Source: a virus
Direction: 5' to 3' (one strand)
Length of the DNA stretch: 49,440 bases
Virus record (IMG/VR): IMGVR_UViG_3300043448_000780
Location: 1 to 49,440 of that record
The translations under genes and the position numbers were made by a program. Below, piece by piece: positions 30,875 through 39,077 of the stretch. The stretch's first letter is position 1, and each line of letters starts with the position of its first letter. A model generated the notes under the pieces. The model made no database searches. It had not been told where the DNA came from and worked only from the letters and a program-made list of their open reading frames with translations.

Positions 30875-33375
30875 TAAGCAAAAAATGACTCAAGATTTAC
30901 AGTTTTTTCTACAGACCATCCTATAGAATCAAGAATGGACTTGAGTGGATCAATAAAACTCTTTTCAAATTGTAGTTCATAATCAATGTATTTGTCAAGA
31001 CCAAGTTCCTTTGGGAAGTCCTGAATAAAGGAGATAATATTCTCTTGAATAATATTTGGTTTTTTCAAATATACAAACTTAATTTTTTCACCATTACCAA
31101 TCAATGAATACTTATTCGTGAGTTTCTTCTCTTTTATATAATGATTAAAAAGAAGTGCTCCCCGAATATGAATGGGAGTTTTGTGGGCATAAATTGCGGA
31201 TGAAGAATGATACTTACGCACATCAGAAGCAGTTCTTGGAAAAGCAATTTGCTCTGGAGGAAGTTTCTTAAATTCTTCACGACATTTATCAATAAAGTGA
31301 ATCACATCGTCTTCAGATCCACTCATCATCAGTTTGAGTGCATCTTTAATCATCTTACGACAAGGTGCTGGTGTAGAAGATTTAACTGCCTCAATACCCA
31401 TCATTTTCAGTTTGGGTTCTTCATATTGAACACCTTCACTATTCCAAACATTAAGAATGTAACGCTTTTTAGCAGTCCAGATTCCACGCTCAGCAATGTT
31501 CTCACGCTTCATCTGCATTTTTTGATCATAAGCATTCACATACTCAGCCAATTCTTGGTAGCAACCTTCAATATACTTTTCAAGTTCCACCTTACAGACC
31601 TTATCAAGGAACGAAACAATGCTTTGAGTAGTTTTCTCTCTTCCCTTGTATACAGTTTCAACCAAAGGGCCCATATTAAGATAAACAGAGTCGGTATCAG
31701 AAGCAATAACATAGTCAACTTCTTGTGTTTTTAGTAGTTTATTGAGATATTGATTGAGTTTATTTTCAATCCAACGAATTGCAACTTGACCAGATAAAGT
31801 AATTGCTTCTGCGTTTGCTAACTTATAATAACGAAAATACTGATTGCCGATAGCACCATAAGCAGAATTAAGTTGAATCTTTCGTGCCATTTGGATATTA
31901 TTACAGCGAGCAATCTCCTTTTCTAGTTCCTTTGTTTTTTTCTTCTCATACTGCTGTTTAGCAGCAAGCATTTTCTTCTTGTAAATGGTTCGATCCTGAT
32001 ATATTTTATCCATCAATTCTGGAAGAAACCCTCTCACATCTTTACGATACATAGCACCATTGGCACAAACAGCATAGTCTTTATAAAGTTCAAATGTAAT
32101 TTCTTGATTGAGAATCTTATCAACTGTCACTGTTGGATGTCTTTCTTCAGCAAGAGTTTCTGGACTTACATTAAACTGCATGATCAAATGAGGATACAGT
32201 GAGTTTAAGTCAAAGTTAACAACCCAATCATACATTCCCGGAACAGGTTCCTTTACATAAGCACCAGCATACTTTGAATCTTTTTCAGTTTTTTCTTTTG
32301 GAGGAATAACAATGTCCCTTTTTTTAAGATAGTTGTAAATGATTGTATCCCACATCCGCACCTGCGAAAACACATCAGCATAGTTTGCTTTAGCATCATA
32401 TGCCATTGTAATTGCAAGTTCAATCAGTTTCATTTTGTCTTCCAAACGGTCAACAAGTTCCACGTCAATAATGTTGTATTCTACAAACTTCTGCCAACCC
32501 TTTGTATAAAAGTCCTTAAAAGTATCAAACTCAGAGTGGTCTAGTTTCTTCTGACCCAACTCAACACTTGCGATATAGTCTAGACGATAGGATTCCTGTG
32601 CTTTATATGTAAACTTTTTATAAAGGTTAAGATAATCAAGTTGAGTAATACCACCGACATCATAAGAAATATGTTTGCGACCTGCAATATATGTTTCCCT
32701 CTCAGTCACAAGACCCCAAGGTGACATTCTTTTCATCAACTTTTCACCAAGAATCCTATCAATCCTACGAACAAGATATGGAATATCATACAATTCACTA
32801 TTCCATCCAGTCACGACTTCTGGGGTATTTTCCTCAATCATCCACCAATTGATAAAATCATCAAGTAATTCTCTTTCCGTTCTAAATCCTTTATAGATGA
32901 CGTTATTTTGTTTGTTGATGAATTGACCTTTACCCCAAGTTCTAATTTGTTTGGTTGAATAATCCTGAATTGTAATTAGAAGCACTTCTTCAGCAGCAGA
33001 TTCCACATCAGGAAATCCATTTTCAGAAGCAACCTCAATATCTAAGGTTGTAATTTTAATTTTACTGGTATCAAACCTAATTTCATCCTCTGGATATAAT
33101 TCAGAAATATACTGATAAATGTAATAAGTGTTTCCAGAAATTTTAAAATTTTCTACACCCTCATATTTTTTGATAAATTCCCGACAGTCCCGAACAGATC
33201 CAGGTTGAATTGATTCAACATATTCTCCATCTAAAGTTTGATATTTAGTTTTTTTATTTGAAGGAATAAAAAGAGTCGGGTTAAACTTCTCACGGGTCAT
33301 AAAGTGATTACCATCTTCATAACCACGGACTAGGAAGTGATCCCCGACCATCTGAACGTTTGTGTAAAATCTCAT
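30874..33375 (-). CDS. 43: DNA polymerase (gp43-like, family B)
   Basis: 833 residues. Exonuclease motifs: TTLDIEVASENGFPD (Exo I), VTGWNSELYDIPYL (Exo II), YNIIDVELVDRL (Exo III). Polymerase motifs: NFDLNSLYPHLI (A), KIQLNSAYGAIGNQYFRYY (B), ASDTDSVYLN (C, two catalytic Asp). The C-terminal tail (ESFFA) is the usual clamp-binding peptide. It copies the phage genome with the gp45 clamp. Slightly shorter than T4 gp43, as normal in cyanophages. Confidence 0.97.
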   Translation of the reverse strand: MRFYTNVQMVGDHFLVRGYEDGNHFMTREKFNPTLFIPSNKKTKYQTLDGEYVESIQPGSVRDCREFIKKYEGVENFKISGNTYYIYQYISELYPEDEIRFDTSKIKITTLDIEVASENGFPDVESAAEEVLLITIQDYSTKQIRTWGKGQFINKQNNVIYKGFRTERELLDDFINWWMIEENTPEVVTGWNSELYDIPYLVRRIDRILGEKLMKRMSPWGLVTERETYIAGRKHISYDVGGITQLDYLNLYKKFTYKAQESYRLDYIASVELGQKKLDHSEFDTFKDFYTKGWQKFVEYNIIDVELVDRLEDKMKLIELAITMAYDAKANYADVFSQVRMWDTIIYNYLKKRDIVIPPKEKTEKDSKYAGAYVKEPVPGMYDWVVNFDLNSLYPHLIMQFNVSPETLAEERHPTVTVDKILNQEITFELYKDYAVCANGAMYRKDVRGFLPELMDKIYQDRTIYKKKMLAAKQQYEKKKTKELEKEIARCNNIQMARKIQLNSAYGAIGNQYFRYYKLANAEAITLSGQVAIRWIENKLNQYLNKLLKTQEVDYVIASDTDSVYLNMGPLVETVYKGREKTTQSIVSFLDKVCKVELEKYIEGCYQELAEYVNAYDQKMQMKRENIAERGIWTAKKRYILNVWNSEGVQYEEPKLKMMGIEAVKSSTPAPCRKMIKDALKLMMSGSEDDVIHFIDKCREEFKKLPPEQIAFPRTASDVRKYHSSSAIYAHKTPIHIRGALLFNHYIKEKKLTNKYSLIGNGEKIKFVYLKKPNIIQENIISFIQDFPKELGLDKYIDYELQFEKSFIDPLKSILDSIGWSVEKTVNLESFFA

Positions 33376-33629
33376 CAGGAAGTCAATTCAAGATACTTTT
33401 TAATAATTTCTTCTTTTGGATCAACAATGGTTAAAATACTATCAGAGTGAATCATCATTTCTCTTTGATCAGTCACATCAGGCCAAGGTGTTAGGTTTCC
33501 CTCTGTATCAATTTCAAAAGGATTAATTAATTTACAATCAGGTTCACCTAACTCAGACCCAATTTCAATAATTTCTGTCACAATGACATTATCAACTTTC
33601 AGTAAAAGACACTTGATTGTTTTCTCCAT
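33375..33629 (-). CDS. Small protein, paralogue of the next upstream gene (84 aa)
   Basis: Starts MEKTIKCLLLKVDNVIVTEI. It shares with the 109-residue product upstream the pattern K-LLLK, a strand pair, INPFEI versus NPYKV, LTPW and TIVDPKEEIIKKYLE versus TLVDPIKSLKQMYEE. Both look like small beta-barrels, perhaps Sm-like. Overlaps the polymerase gene by one base and the paralogue by 38 bp. Confidence 0.75.
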   Translation of the reverse strand: MEKTIKCLLLKVDNVIVTEIIEIGSELGEPDCKLINPFEIDTEGNLTPWPDVTDQREMMIHSDSILTIVDPKEEIIKKYLELTS

Positions 33630-33921
33630 TTACTTTCTCCTCATACATTTGTTTAAGTGATTTAATTGGGTCTACTAAAGTTACAACCCAGTCTGTTGTT
33701 ACTAACATATGTGTATCTTCGGTTAGTATAATCCAAGGAGTTAGAGATACTTGTATTTTAGCATCATAGTCAGTTTGTTCAGAAAGAACTATACTTCTTT
33801 CAGAAATTACCTTGTATGGATTTTCGAAGATATACCCACACACTTTTTCTTCAGAAACAAGTTCCTTTACATTGGAAATAAGTGTTTCTCCAGATTTTAA
33901 TAATGCAAGTTTGATTGACAT
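33592..33921 (-). CDS. Small beta-rich conserved protein (109 aa)
   Basis: Starts MSIKLALLKSGETLISNVKE. Alternating strands with FENPYKVISE, SLTPWIILTED and VVTLVDPIKSLKQMYEEKVN. Paralogous to the downstream 84-residue gene. T4-like cyanophages have similar proteins near gp43, and I think some have been likened to LSm RNA-binding folds. It is first in a unit with a consensus promoter (33944-33972) and may be co-transcribed with DNA polymerase. Confidence 0.78.
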   Translation of the reverse strand: MSIKLALLKSGETLISNVKELVSEEKVCGYIFENPYKVISERSIVLSEQTDYDAKIQVSLTPWIILTEDTHMLVTTDWVVTLVDPIKSLKQMYEEKVNGENNQVSFTES

Positions 33922-33943
33922 CTTTTATTTTCTCCCTCATGAC

Positions 33944-33972
33944 ATTATAGTCAAAAAAAGGGGAGGTGTCAA
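33944..33972 (-). promoter_or_regulatory. Consensus early promoter for the gp43/uvsX/gp41 operon
   Basis: TTGACA (33967-33972), 17 bp and TATAAT (33944-33949) on the minus strand, a perfect sigma70-type promoter. The TGA inside the -35 box is the stop codon of the GIY-YIG gene. It reads into the paralogue pair, gp43, uvsX and gp41, all overlapping or closely spaced. Confidence 0.88.
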
Positions 33973-34493
33973 CCTTTTCTACGATTTTCCCATCGTTTTT
34001 TGGCAGCGATTCTCATTTTTTCTTTTGTCTCTTCACTACGTTTAATCCCCTTTAAAGACTTACTCAACTTATCTTTAGTCTCCTGAGTAAGTGGTCTTCC
34101 CTTCCATAATTTAGATAATTTCCGTTTCTCTTCTTCATTCATACGCGCTTTTGATGCAGCACCTATCTTTCTTTTGGTTTCTTCAGAGTGTCTTCTTTGT
34201 CTCATTTTAGACTTAGTTTCTTCAGAGTGTGATGTAAAGATGGGTGGTTGTTTTCCACCTTTGGTCATATTCTCCAATATACCAGTTCCCTGATTCTTTC
34301 TACCCAATACTTCTATCATATAGACTTCATGCCTAAAAGATTCCTCTTCAGTAAGGTTGTCTTTTAGTATTAATATTCTATCTCTGGGTGGGAGAGAAAC
34401 TGAGTGATTAGTATCATATGCCCTATCTCCACTCCCTTTACCAATATAGTAAGGTCTTCTTTGCTCATTCAAATAGCAATAAGTATAATACAT
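33969..34493 (-). CDS. GIY-YIG homing endonuclease with NUMOD3 repeats
   Basis: 174 residues, start ATG 34491-34493 (MYYTYCYLNEQRRPYYIGKG). The catalytic Glu is in FRHEVYMIEVLGRKN. The C-terminal 80 residues hold four repeats of the type HSEETKSKM...G, the NUMOD3 DNA-binding motif. Related to the GIY-YIG protein at 7402-7980. Its stop codon forms part of the downstream operon's -35 box. Confidence 0.9.
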   Translation of the reverse strand: MYYTYCYLNEQRRPYYIGKGSGDRAYDTNHSVSLPPRDRILILKDNLTEEESFRHEVYMIEVLGRKNQGTGILENMTKGGKQPPIFTSHSEETKSKMRQRRHSEETKRKIGAASKARMNEEEKRKLSKLWKGRPLTQETKDKLSKSLKGIKRSEETKEKMRIAAKKRWENRRKG

Positions 34494-34511
34494 TTTTAAC
34501 ACCCTACTTAT

Positions 34512-34562
34512 TATTTATTCATAAAAAAGGGAAGTGTTACTGGATTGTGCCAGTTACCTCCC
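34512..34562 (-). terminator. Terminator of the Hsp20 unit, fused to a late-type promoter
   Basis: On the minus strand GGGAGG-T-AACTGG...CCAGT-AAC-ACTTCCC forms a long hairpin (34529-34562), followed by TTTTTT and then GAATAAATAA (34512-34520), a variant late box that serves the GIY-YIG gene. Confidence 0.7.
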
Positions 34563-34587
34563 TAGCGCCGACGATATTCAAAAGTAT

Positions 34588-34767
34588 TTAGTCACCACCA
34601 GAATCACCAGAAGAACCACCAGAACCACTGTCAGTATCTAAAGCACATATTTTCTTTTTTGGTGCCATAGCATACTTCACGGTTCTACCATAACAATTTT
34701 CTTTAGTTGGTAAAGGTGGGTTTCCAAAGTCACCCACTTTTTCCATAAACTGCTGAAAGGTTTTCAT
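34588..34767 (-). CDS. Small protein with capsid-targeting-like start and Gly/Ser/Asp tail (59 aa)
   Basis: ATG 34765-34767 to TAA 34588-34590. Starts MKTFQQFMEKVGDFGNPPLP, so the first seven residues match MKTYQEF of the T4 capsid-targeting peptide. The prohead protease Glu would be at position 9 rather than 10. The tail (DSGSGGSSGDSGGD) is flexible and acidic. A packaged or accessory head protein is possible. It follows hsp20 by 18 bp on the same strand. Confidence 0.62.
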   Translation of the reverse strand: MKTFQQFMEKVGDFGNPPLPTKENCYGRTVKYAMAPKKKICALDTDSGSGGSSGDSGGD

Positions 34768-34785
34768 CTGGCGTTTTTCTTTTAT

Positions 34786-35226
34786 TTAGAGATAGTCTTT
34801 CCTAGAGTGATGCTCTGGGACAATCTTACCAAGTTTTACAGTAAGTAGTCCGTCTTCAAATAGGACTTCTCGTACTTCCGTGTCGTCTGATAGTGTCCAT
34901 GCTCTCTTGAAAGATCGTTGAGCCAGTCCCTTATGGACGTAGTTGGCATCAGATTCCCTATCTTCCTTTTGTCCTTCGACAAAAAGTTTTCCATACTCCG
35001 TGTATACATGTACTTCCTCCTTTTTAAATCCAGCAAGTGCAAGTTCAAGTCTAGACTCTACATTACTGACTTGAACAAGGTTGTATGGGGGATAATTAGA
35101 AGTTGTTTCGTGAAGATTGAAAAGACGATCAAAGTATTCGTCCATTCCAATACTATTGCGATTAATTCTTTCCAATAAGGCAGGAAGATCCGCATGTGTA
35201 AACCGTGAGGTTACAAGGTTAGTCAT
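34786..35226 (-). CDS. hsp20: Small heat-shock protein, Hsp20/alpha-crystallin family
   Basis: 146 residues, starting at ATG 35224-35226 (MTNLVTSRFTHADLPALLER) with GGAG eight bases before; longer starts are unsupported. The alpha-crystallin domain runs from YPPYNLVQVSNVESRLELAL through GFKKEEVHVYTEYGKLFVEG to the conserved end VREVLFEDGLLTVKLGKIVP. It binds unfolding proteins without ATP. Conserved in T4-like cyanophages, often near RegA or gp43. Confidence 0.93.
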   Translation of the reverse strand: MTNLVTSRFTHADLPALLERINRNSIGMDEYFDRLFNLHETTSNYPPYNLVQVSNVESRLELALAGFKKEEVHVYTEYGKLFVEGQKEDRESDANYVHKGLAQRSFKRAWTLSDDTEVREVLFEDGLLTVKLGKIVPEHHSRKDYL

Positions 35227-35301
35227 TATGGTAGCTCCTTTAAAAGCGAGTTTGTGTTTTGTGGATCCTTTCGGCATCCGTATATAATTATAATAAATCA
35301 T

Positions 35302-35327
35302 AAAAAAAGACGGGTAGGAAACCCGCC
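35302..35327 (-). terminator. Terminator after regA
   Basis: On the minus strand GGCGGGT-TTCCT-ACCCGTC is followed by TTTTTTT, seven bases past the regA stop. It continues into ATGATTTATTATAAT, a -10-like sequence for hsp20. Confidence 0.83.
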
Positions 35328-35333
35328 CTCTTT

Positions 35334-35774
35334 TTATTCGGTATCCTCTACCTTTTTCTTCTTTGCACCAATATTGTATTTGGTTTCAAGAATCCAGTCC
35401 CCCTTATCTTTATAAGCAAGAACTTTAATTTGATTCAAAGGAGCAATGTCCTGAATTTTAGTAACATCTACGATTGTAATTAAACCCCAATCGGCAAGTA
35501 ATTGGACAATACGATTACGACGCTGAACATCATTCACAGTCAGGTTAGCGTGTTTACCATCGAGGGCAAACAGTTCCTTAAAATGAACAAGATAATATCT
35601 ACCTTGCTTATGCAGAATATGGCAAGATTGATAGATTTTCTTTTCCTTTCTTGAAGCAACTCCGATGCGAGTCAAAGTTTCACGAACCTTAAGAAAATCA
35701 TCAGGTTCATTAAGAATCACTTCAACCATTTGGTCGGGCGTCCACTTCACTTCAGGTTCTTGAACGACACTCAT
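35334..35774 (-). CDS. regA: RegA translational repressor
   Basis: 146 residues. The RegA pattern is clear: FLKVRETLTRIGVASRKEKK, SCHILHKQGRYYLVHFKELF, then NDVQRRNRIVQLLADWGLIT. RegA binds the ribosome binding sites of its own and other early mRNAs to stop their translation. It overlaps gp62 as ATGA. The order gp44-gp62-regA is that of T4, except for the inserted genes. Confidence 0.95.
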   Translation of the reverse strand: MSVVQEPEVKWTPDQMVEVILNEPDDFLKVRETLTRIGVASRKEKKIYQSCHILHKQGRYYLVHFKELFALDGKHANLTVNDVQRRNRIVQLLADWGLITIVDVTKIQDIAPLNQIKVLAYKDKGDWILETKYNIGAKKKKVEDTE

Positions 35775-36157
35775 TTTGTTCCTCCAGTTTCAAATTTTGA
35801 TTTAATAAAAGTAAGTTGTTCTTTAGTAAGAATCCTCAAAGCTTGTTTTGCCTTTTCATTACTATAACCATAATAACGCTTGACATAATCAAGATCTTTG
35901 ATTTTATCTTGTCGGATCCAGGGAGAAAATCTCTTCTTTTTCCTCAGACTATTTAGCAAAAAATCATATTGCATCTTTTTTGGAAGGAAATGATATTGAT
36001 TCACTTCGTTCGCAAACATAATACAATCAATATGTCCAGATAGACAGCGATTGATAATGTAAGAAGGATATTCCTTCTCAAGTAAAGGATCTTCGTCAAT
36101 TAGATTTTGTTTCGTTTGATTGATTGAGTTTAACCAATCCTTCAATTCCATAGTCAT
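35771..36157 (-). CDS. 62: Clamp loader small subunit (gp62-like)
   Basis: 128 residues. Starts MTMELKDWLNSINQTKQNLI. Contains INRCLSGHIDCIMFANEVNQ and FLLNSLRKKKRFSPWIRQDK, both typical of gp62, and WI..D..K..D...YYGYS at the C-terminus. With gp44 it loads the gp45 clamp onto primer ends. Overlaps the DruA-like gene upstream and regA downstream as ATGA. Confidence 0.95.
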   Translation of the reverse strand: MTMELKDWLNSINQTKQNLIDEDPLLEKEYPSYIINRCLSGHIDCIMFANEVNQYHFLPKKMQYDFLLNSLRKKKRFSPWIRQDKIKDLDYVKRYYGYSNEKAKQALRILTKEQLTFIKSKFETGGTK

Positions 36158-37212
36158 CGAATAATCTCCAAATCATTACCATGTTTCCACAATTCAAGTT
36201 CAGTTCGTAAACGACCTTCAAGTTTTAATTTTTCATATCTCTTAGATGCCTTTTTTTTCCACCATTCAATAACTTCCTGTGGTTCATATCCAAATCTTGA
36301 AATATAATATCTTTTCTTTTCAGTCAAAGATTTGGCATGTTCAATACAAGAATTGAATTCATCCAACTTAGAATGTCCTTTTAAAGAATTTCTAACAATA
36401 GAAATCATCTTAGTTTGAATCTTCAATTTTTTTGAAGACTTATCTGCAGAAATAAGTCTTTCACCACCATTAGCAGTATTATTAAACCACCAGAACATTT
36501 CTTTGAAATAATCATCATGGAAAAGTGGAAGAAAATTACTTTCAGTATCTCCTATGTGTCGAATATAAGGTTTAAGACCATCATACATGGATACTCCTTT
36601 CGTTGTACCGTATAGTGAAGTTGTTTCAAAGTATTGAAGATCAATTCCATACTTACTGTCAAATTGTCTTTTGAGTTCATTAGAAGATGCTAAAAGAGCA
36701 AGAAGTTTACCACCAAGATAATTATATCCAAATGGTTGTACTGGAACGATATTAAATCCCATTACAAACTCACTATTAATTCTGGAAAGAGAAAGAACCT
36801 CTCCAAAATAATCATTTCTTGGTTTTGAATTAATAGTTGGAGATCCAAATCGAACCACTCCAATTATTTTATTTGTAGTATTCTCAGTTACAATCCACTT
36901 CAAGGTTCTACCTGGAATTGCTTCTTCAATAGGATTTGAAGCAGTATCGTTTAAAATTTCCGAATAAAGATCTTGATTATACTTAGATGTTGTTTTTGGA
37001 TTAGTATCTACTTCATGAATAGAAAAAGACATATCATTCGGATGAATACTAAAATCCGAAAATATTTCATCTTCTGGTCCAAATAGTTTCCCAGATGCAT
37101 TGTCCATTCTACTATTTTTAACGTAACGAAGATAATCATCGATACGATTAAACTTAGAATAATATTCTATAAATTGATCTGCCGCCCAAATTGCATCTTC
37201 AATAGATAACAT
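36154..37212 (-). CDS. DruA/DUF4338-like protein (352 aa)
   Basis: Residues 95-245 resemble the DUF4338 family, named in the Druantia anti-phage system as DruA: RTLKWIVTENTTNKIIGVVR, GFNIVPVQPFGYNYLGGKLL, YGIDLQYFETTSLYGTTKGV and SMYDGLKPYIRHIGDTESN. The C-terminal third (KRYYISRFGYEPQEVIEWWK) is basic and may bind DNA. Biochemistry unknown. It is inserted between gp44 and gp62 with an ATGA overlap to gp62, so it is co-translated with the clamp loader. The match is by pattern only. Confidence 0.6.
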   Translation of the reverse strand: MLSIEDAIWAADQFIEYYSKFNRIDDYLRYVKNSRMDNASGKLFGPEDEIFSDFSIHPNDMSFSIHEVDTNPKTTSKYNQDLYSEILNDTASNPIEEAIPGRTLKWIVTENTTNKIIGVVRFGSPTINSKPRNDYFGEVLSLSRINSEFVMGFNIVPVQPFGYNYLGGKLLALLASSNELKRQFDSKYGIDLQYFETTSLYGTTKGVSMYDGLKPYIRHIGDTESNFLPLFHDDYFKEMFWWFNNTANGGERLISADKSSKKLKIQTKMISIVRNSLKGHSKLDEFNSCIEHAKSLTEKKRYYISRFGYEPQEVIEWWKKKASKRYEKLKLEGRLRTELELWKHGNDLEIIR

Positions 37213-37220
37213 ATTTTTAA

Positions 37221-37910
37221 CTATTCAAACTTTTTAACTAAAAATTGAGATTCATATTCATCATAACCTTCGGGAGTTTTAAGTGTCGCATCTACTTCAA
37301 TCATATCTTTATTATACCACCCTCTACCATTTTCCCTTTTAAGAATTTTAATACCACAATAATTGTATCTTTGAGATAATGGAGTCAAAATCTGAACATT
37401 ATTGTACTTTTTACCATTCACAACTTTTCCAGTTTTTACACATTGAGACAATTTTATATTTTCTTCATTTGTAACTTCTCGCGTTTGGCAACATTCATAA
37501 TATAACTCAAAAAATTTGTTAGGATCTGCAAGATATTTTTCATGGTTGTCTAACACCATTTTTATCATAAATTGTGGTGTAAAACAATGCTCTTTGGTCA
37601 AAGAATATTTTGAATCTTCTCTTTTTTTCTTGACAGCCTCTTCAGAAATATATCCCGTAAAAATACTGTTTGAGTGAACCGAATCATAAGATGAATGAGT
37701 TATTGATCTTCCCATATTAAAACAATTTGGATTTACTTGCCAATTTTCAAGATTAGATACAAGCATGTTATAAGTGCTTACTGCATATACAACTATTTTT
37801 GGGTAATCAATTGAATTATTCAAAACAATACTTGGATACTTTTGTTTTGAATACCTGAAAGGGACATTCGTGTTTTTAAGATCTTCAAGAGTTAGTTTCA
37901 TTTTTTTCAT
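37221..37910 (-). CDS. Hypothetical protein, partner of the DruA-like gene (229 aa)
   Basis: Starts MKKMKLTLEDLKNTNVPFRY. Notable segments are FNMGRSITHSSYDSVHSNSI, SKYSLTKEHCFTPQFMIKMV and ELYYECCQTREVTNEENIKL. Several conserved-looking Cys and His (EHCF, YECC) could be catalytic or structural. I recognise no family; a nuclease-like role is only a guess. It lies 8 bp upstream of the DruA-like gene and overlaps the 73-residue gene by 26 bp, so the three are one transcript. Confidence 0.65.
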   Translation of the reverse strand: MKKMKLTLEDLKNTNVPFRYSKQKYPSIVLNNSIDYPKIVVYAVSTYNMLVSNLENWQVNPNCFNMGRSITHSSYDSVHSNSIFTGYISEEAVKKKREDSKYSLTKEHCFTPQFMIKMVLDNHEKYLADPNKFFELYYECCQTREVTNEENIKLSQCVKTGKVVNGKKYNNVQILTPLSQRYNYCGIKILKRENGRGWYNKDMIEVDATLKTPEGYDEYESQFLVKKFE

Positions 37911-38106
37911 AATCTTTAGGATGATATTTCAAGTATTCAAAAAATGTAAGTTTCATTTCTTTCTGAGTCATACCACAATGCTTTGCGGCAGCGGGAAGAG
38001 TCATTTTAGCATGGAATAAACCTTCATTTGCTTCTCTCACGTTCTCAGGAGTTGTCTTAATAGGTTCTTCCTTTAAAGACTTATAATCAATTTTGTATAA
38101 ATTCAT
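37885..38106 (-). CDS. Conserved small protein downstream of gp44 (73 aa)
   Basis: Starts MNLYKIDYKSLKEEPIKTTP. The middle (HAKMTLPAAAKHCGMTQKEM) looks like a helix-turn-helix of 20-25 residues, followed by KLTFFEYLKYHPKDY. A similar short gene lies after gp44 in many cyanophages as I recall. Overlaps gp44 by 4 bp. Possibly DNA-binding. Confidence 0.75.
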   Translation of the reverse strand: MNLYKIDYKSLKEEPIKTTPENVREANEGLFHAKMTLPAAAKHCGMTQKEMKLTFFEYLKYHPKDYEKNETNS

Positions 38107-39062
38107 TTGAACTCACATTCCACCATAATTTCAGTTAATGCTGCTAAGAGGTTAATTTCTTGGTCAGCAACGAAACAACATTGGTATTGATACTTAGCAA
38201 TAACAAGAACGGCAGCAGGGATAGACTGGGGCGAAAGGCAATCATAACAGGAGTCATACACCCTACGAAGTAGACTAGAAGCATCGTTGTCCAAGTTGGA
38301 GACCACCCACTTGCGTACTTCGGGAAAGTTTTTATCTTTGAGATTCTTAATGAGTTCATTTACTGAGATGTCTGAGAATGATGCGAGAATTCCTGAGTCA
38401 ATTTTACCCCCTGTAGAATATCGCTGAAGAGTATTAAGAAGTTGTCTTGTATCTGGGAAGTAATTTTTAATTAGTTCTGCTACAACTTTTTTATCATACT
38501 CAACTTTTTCCTCATCAAGAATATAGGACATTCTATTAAAAATAGAAACCATCAACTGGGATTTTTCATTCTTTGGAATAGGCGTGTATTTAAGAACAAC
38601 ACACCTTGATTGAATTGGTTCAATAATCTTGTTTAGATTATTACAAGTAAAAATAAAACAAACATTATTGTGAAGTTGTTCAATTACACCACGAAGACAT
38701 AGCATCACATCATTAGTTGTCCCATCAAACTCGTCAAAAAATACCACCTTTTTCTTATCATTAAACATAGAAACAGTTGTTCCAAAGTTAATGACTTGAT
38801 TGCGAATAGTATCCAAATACCTACCCTCAGATGAACCATTCAAAAACAAAACATCTTGTTTGGTAATCTTACAGAGAGTTTTGATTGTTTGAGTTTTTCC
38901 ACATCCTTGAGAACCTTGAAGAATAAGATTTTGATTTAGTTGTCCTTCATTTACCACATTAGTAAAAAACTCTTTTACGCTTTTAGTAAGAATCAAATCT
39001 TCAACAGATTCTGGTGCCCATTTTTCAACCCAGAGAAATGGTTTGTTATCAGTCAGTTCCAT
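38103..39062 (-). CDS. 44: Clamp loader large subunit (gp44-like, AAA+ ATPase)
   Basis: 319 residues. Walker A is ILQGSQGCGKTQTIKTLC, Walker B KVVFFDEFDGTTNDVML, sensor 1 CFIFTCNNLNKII, arginine-finger region EPIQSRCVVLKY. It forms the clamp loader with gp62. Starts MELTDNKPFLWVEKWAPESV, typical for gp44. A GIY-YIG gene lies 15 bp upstream. Confidence 0.96.
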   Translation of the reverse strand: MELTDNKPFLWVEKWAPESVEDLILTKSVKEFFTNVVNEGQLNQNLILQGSQGCGKTQTIKTLCKITKQDVLFLNGSSEGRYLDTIRNQVINFGTTVSMFNDKKKVVFFDEFDGTTNDVMLCLRGVIEQLHNNVCFIFTCNNLNKIIEPIQSRCVVLKYTPIPKNEKSQLMVSIFNRMSYILDEEKVEYDKKVVAELIKNYFPDTRQLLNTLQRYSTGGKIDSGILASFSDISVNELIKNLKDKNFPEVRKWVVSNLDNDASSLLRRVYDSCYDCLSPQSIPAAVLVIAKYQYQCCFVADQEINLLAALTEIMVECEFK

Positions 39063-39077
39063 ATTAAAAAATAAAAA

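Noticed and set aside
37885-37910. Second frameshift candidate at an A-run where the 73- and 229-residue genes overlap
   Set aside because: The downstream gene is in the +1 register relative to the upstream one and has its own ATG, so ordinary overlapping translation explains it.
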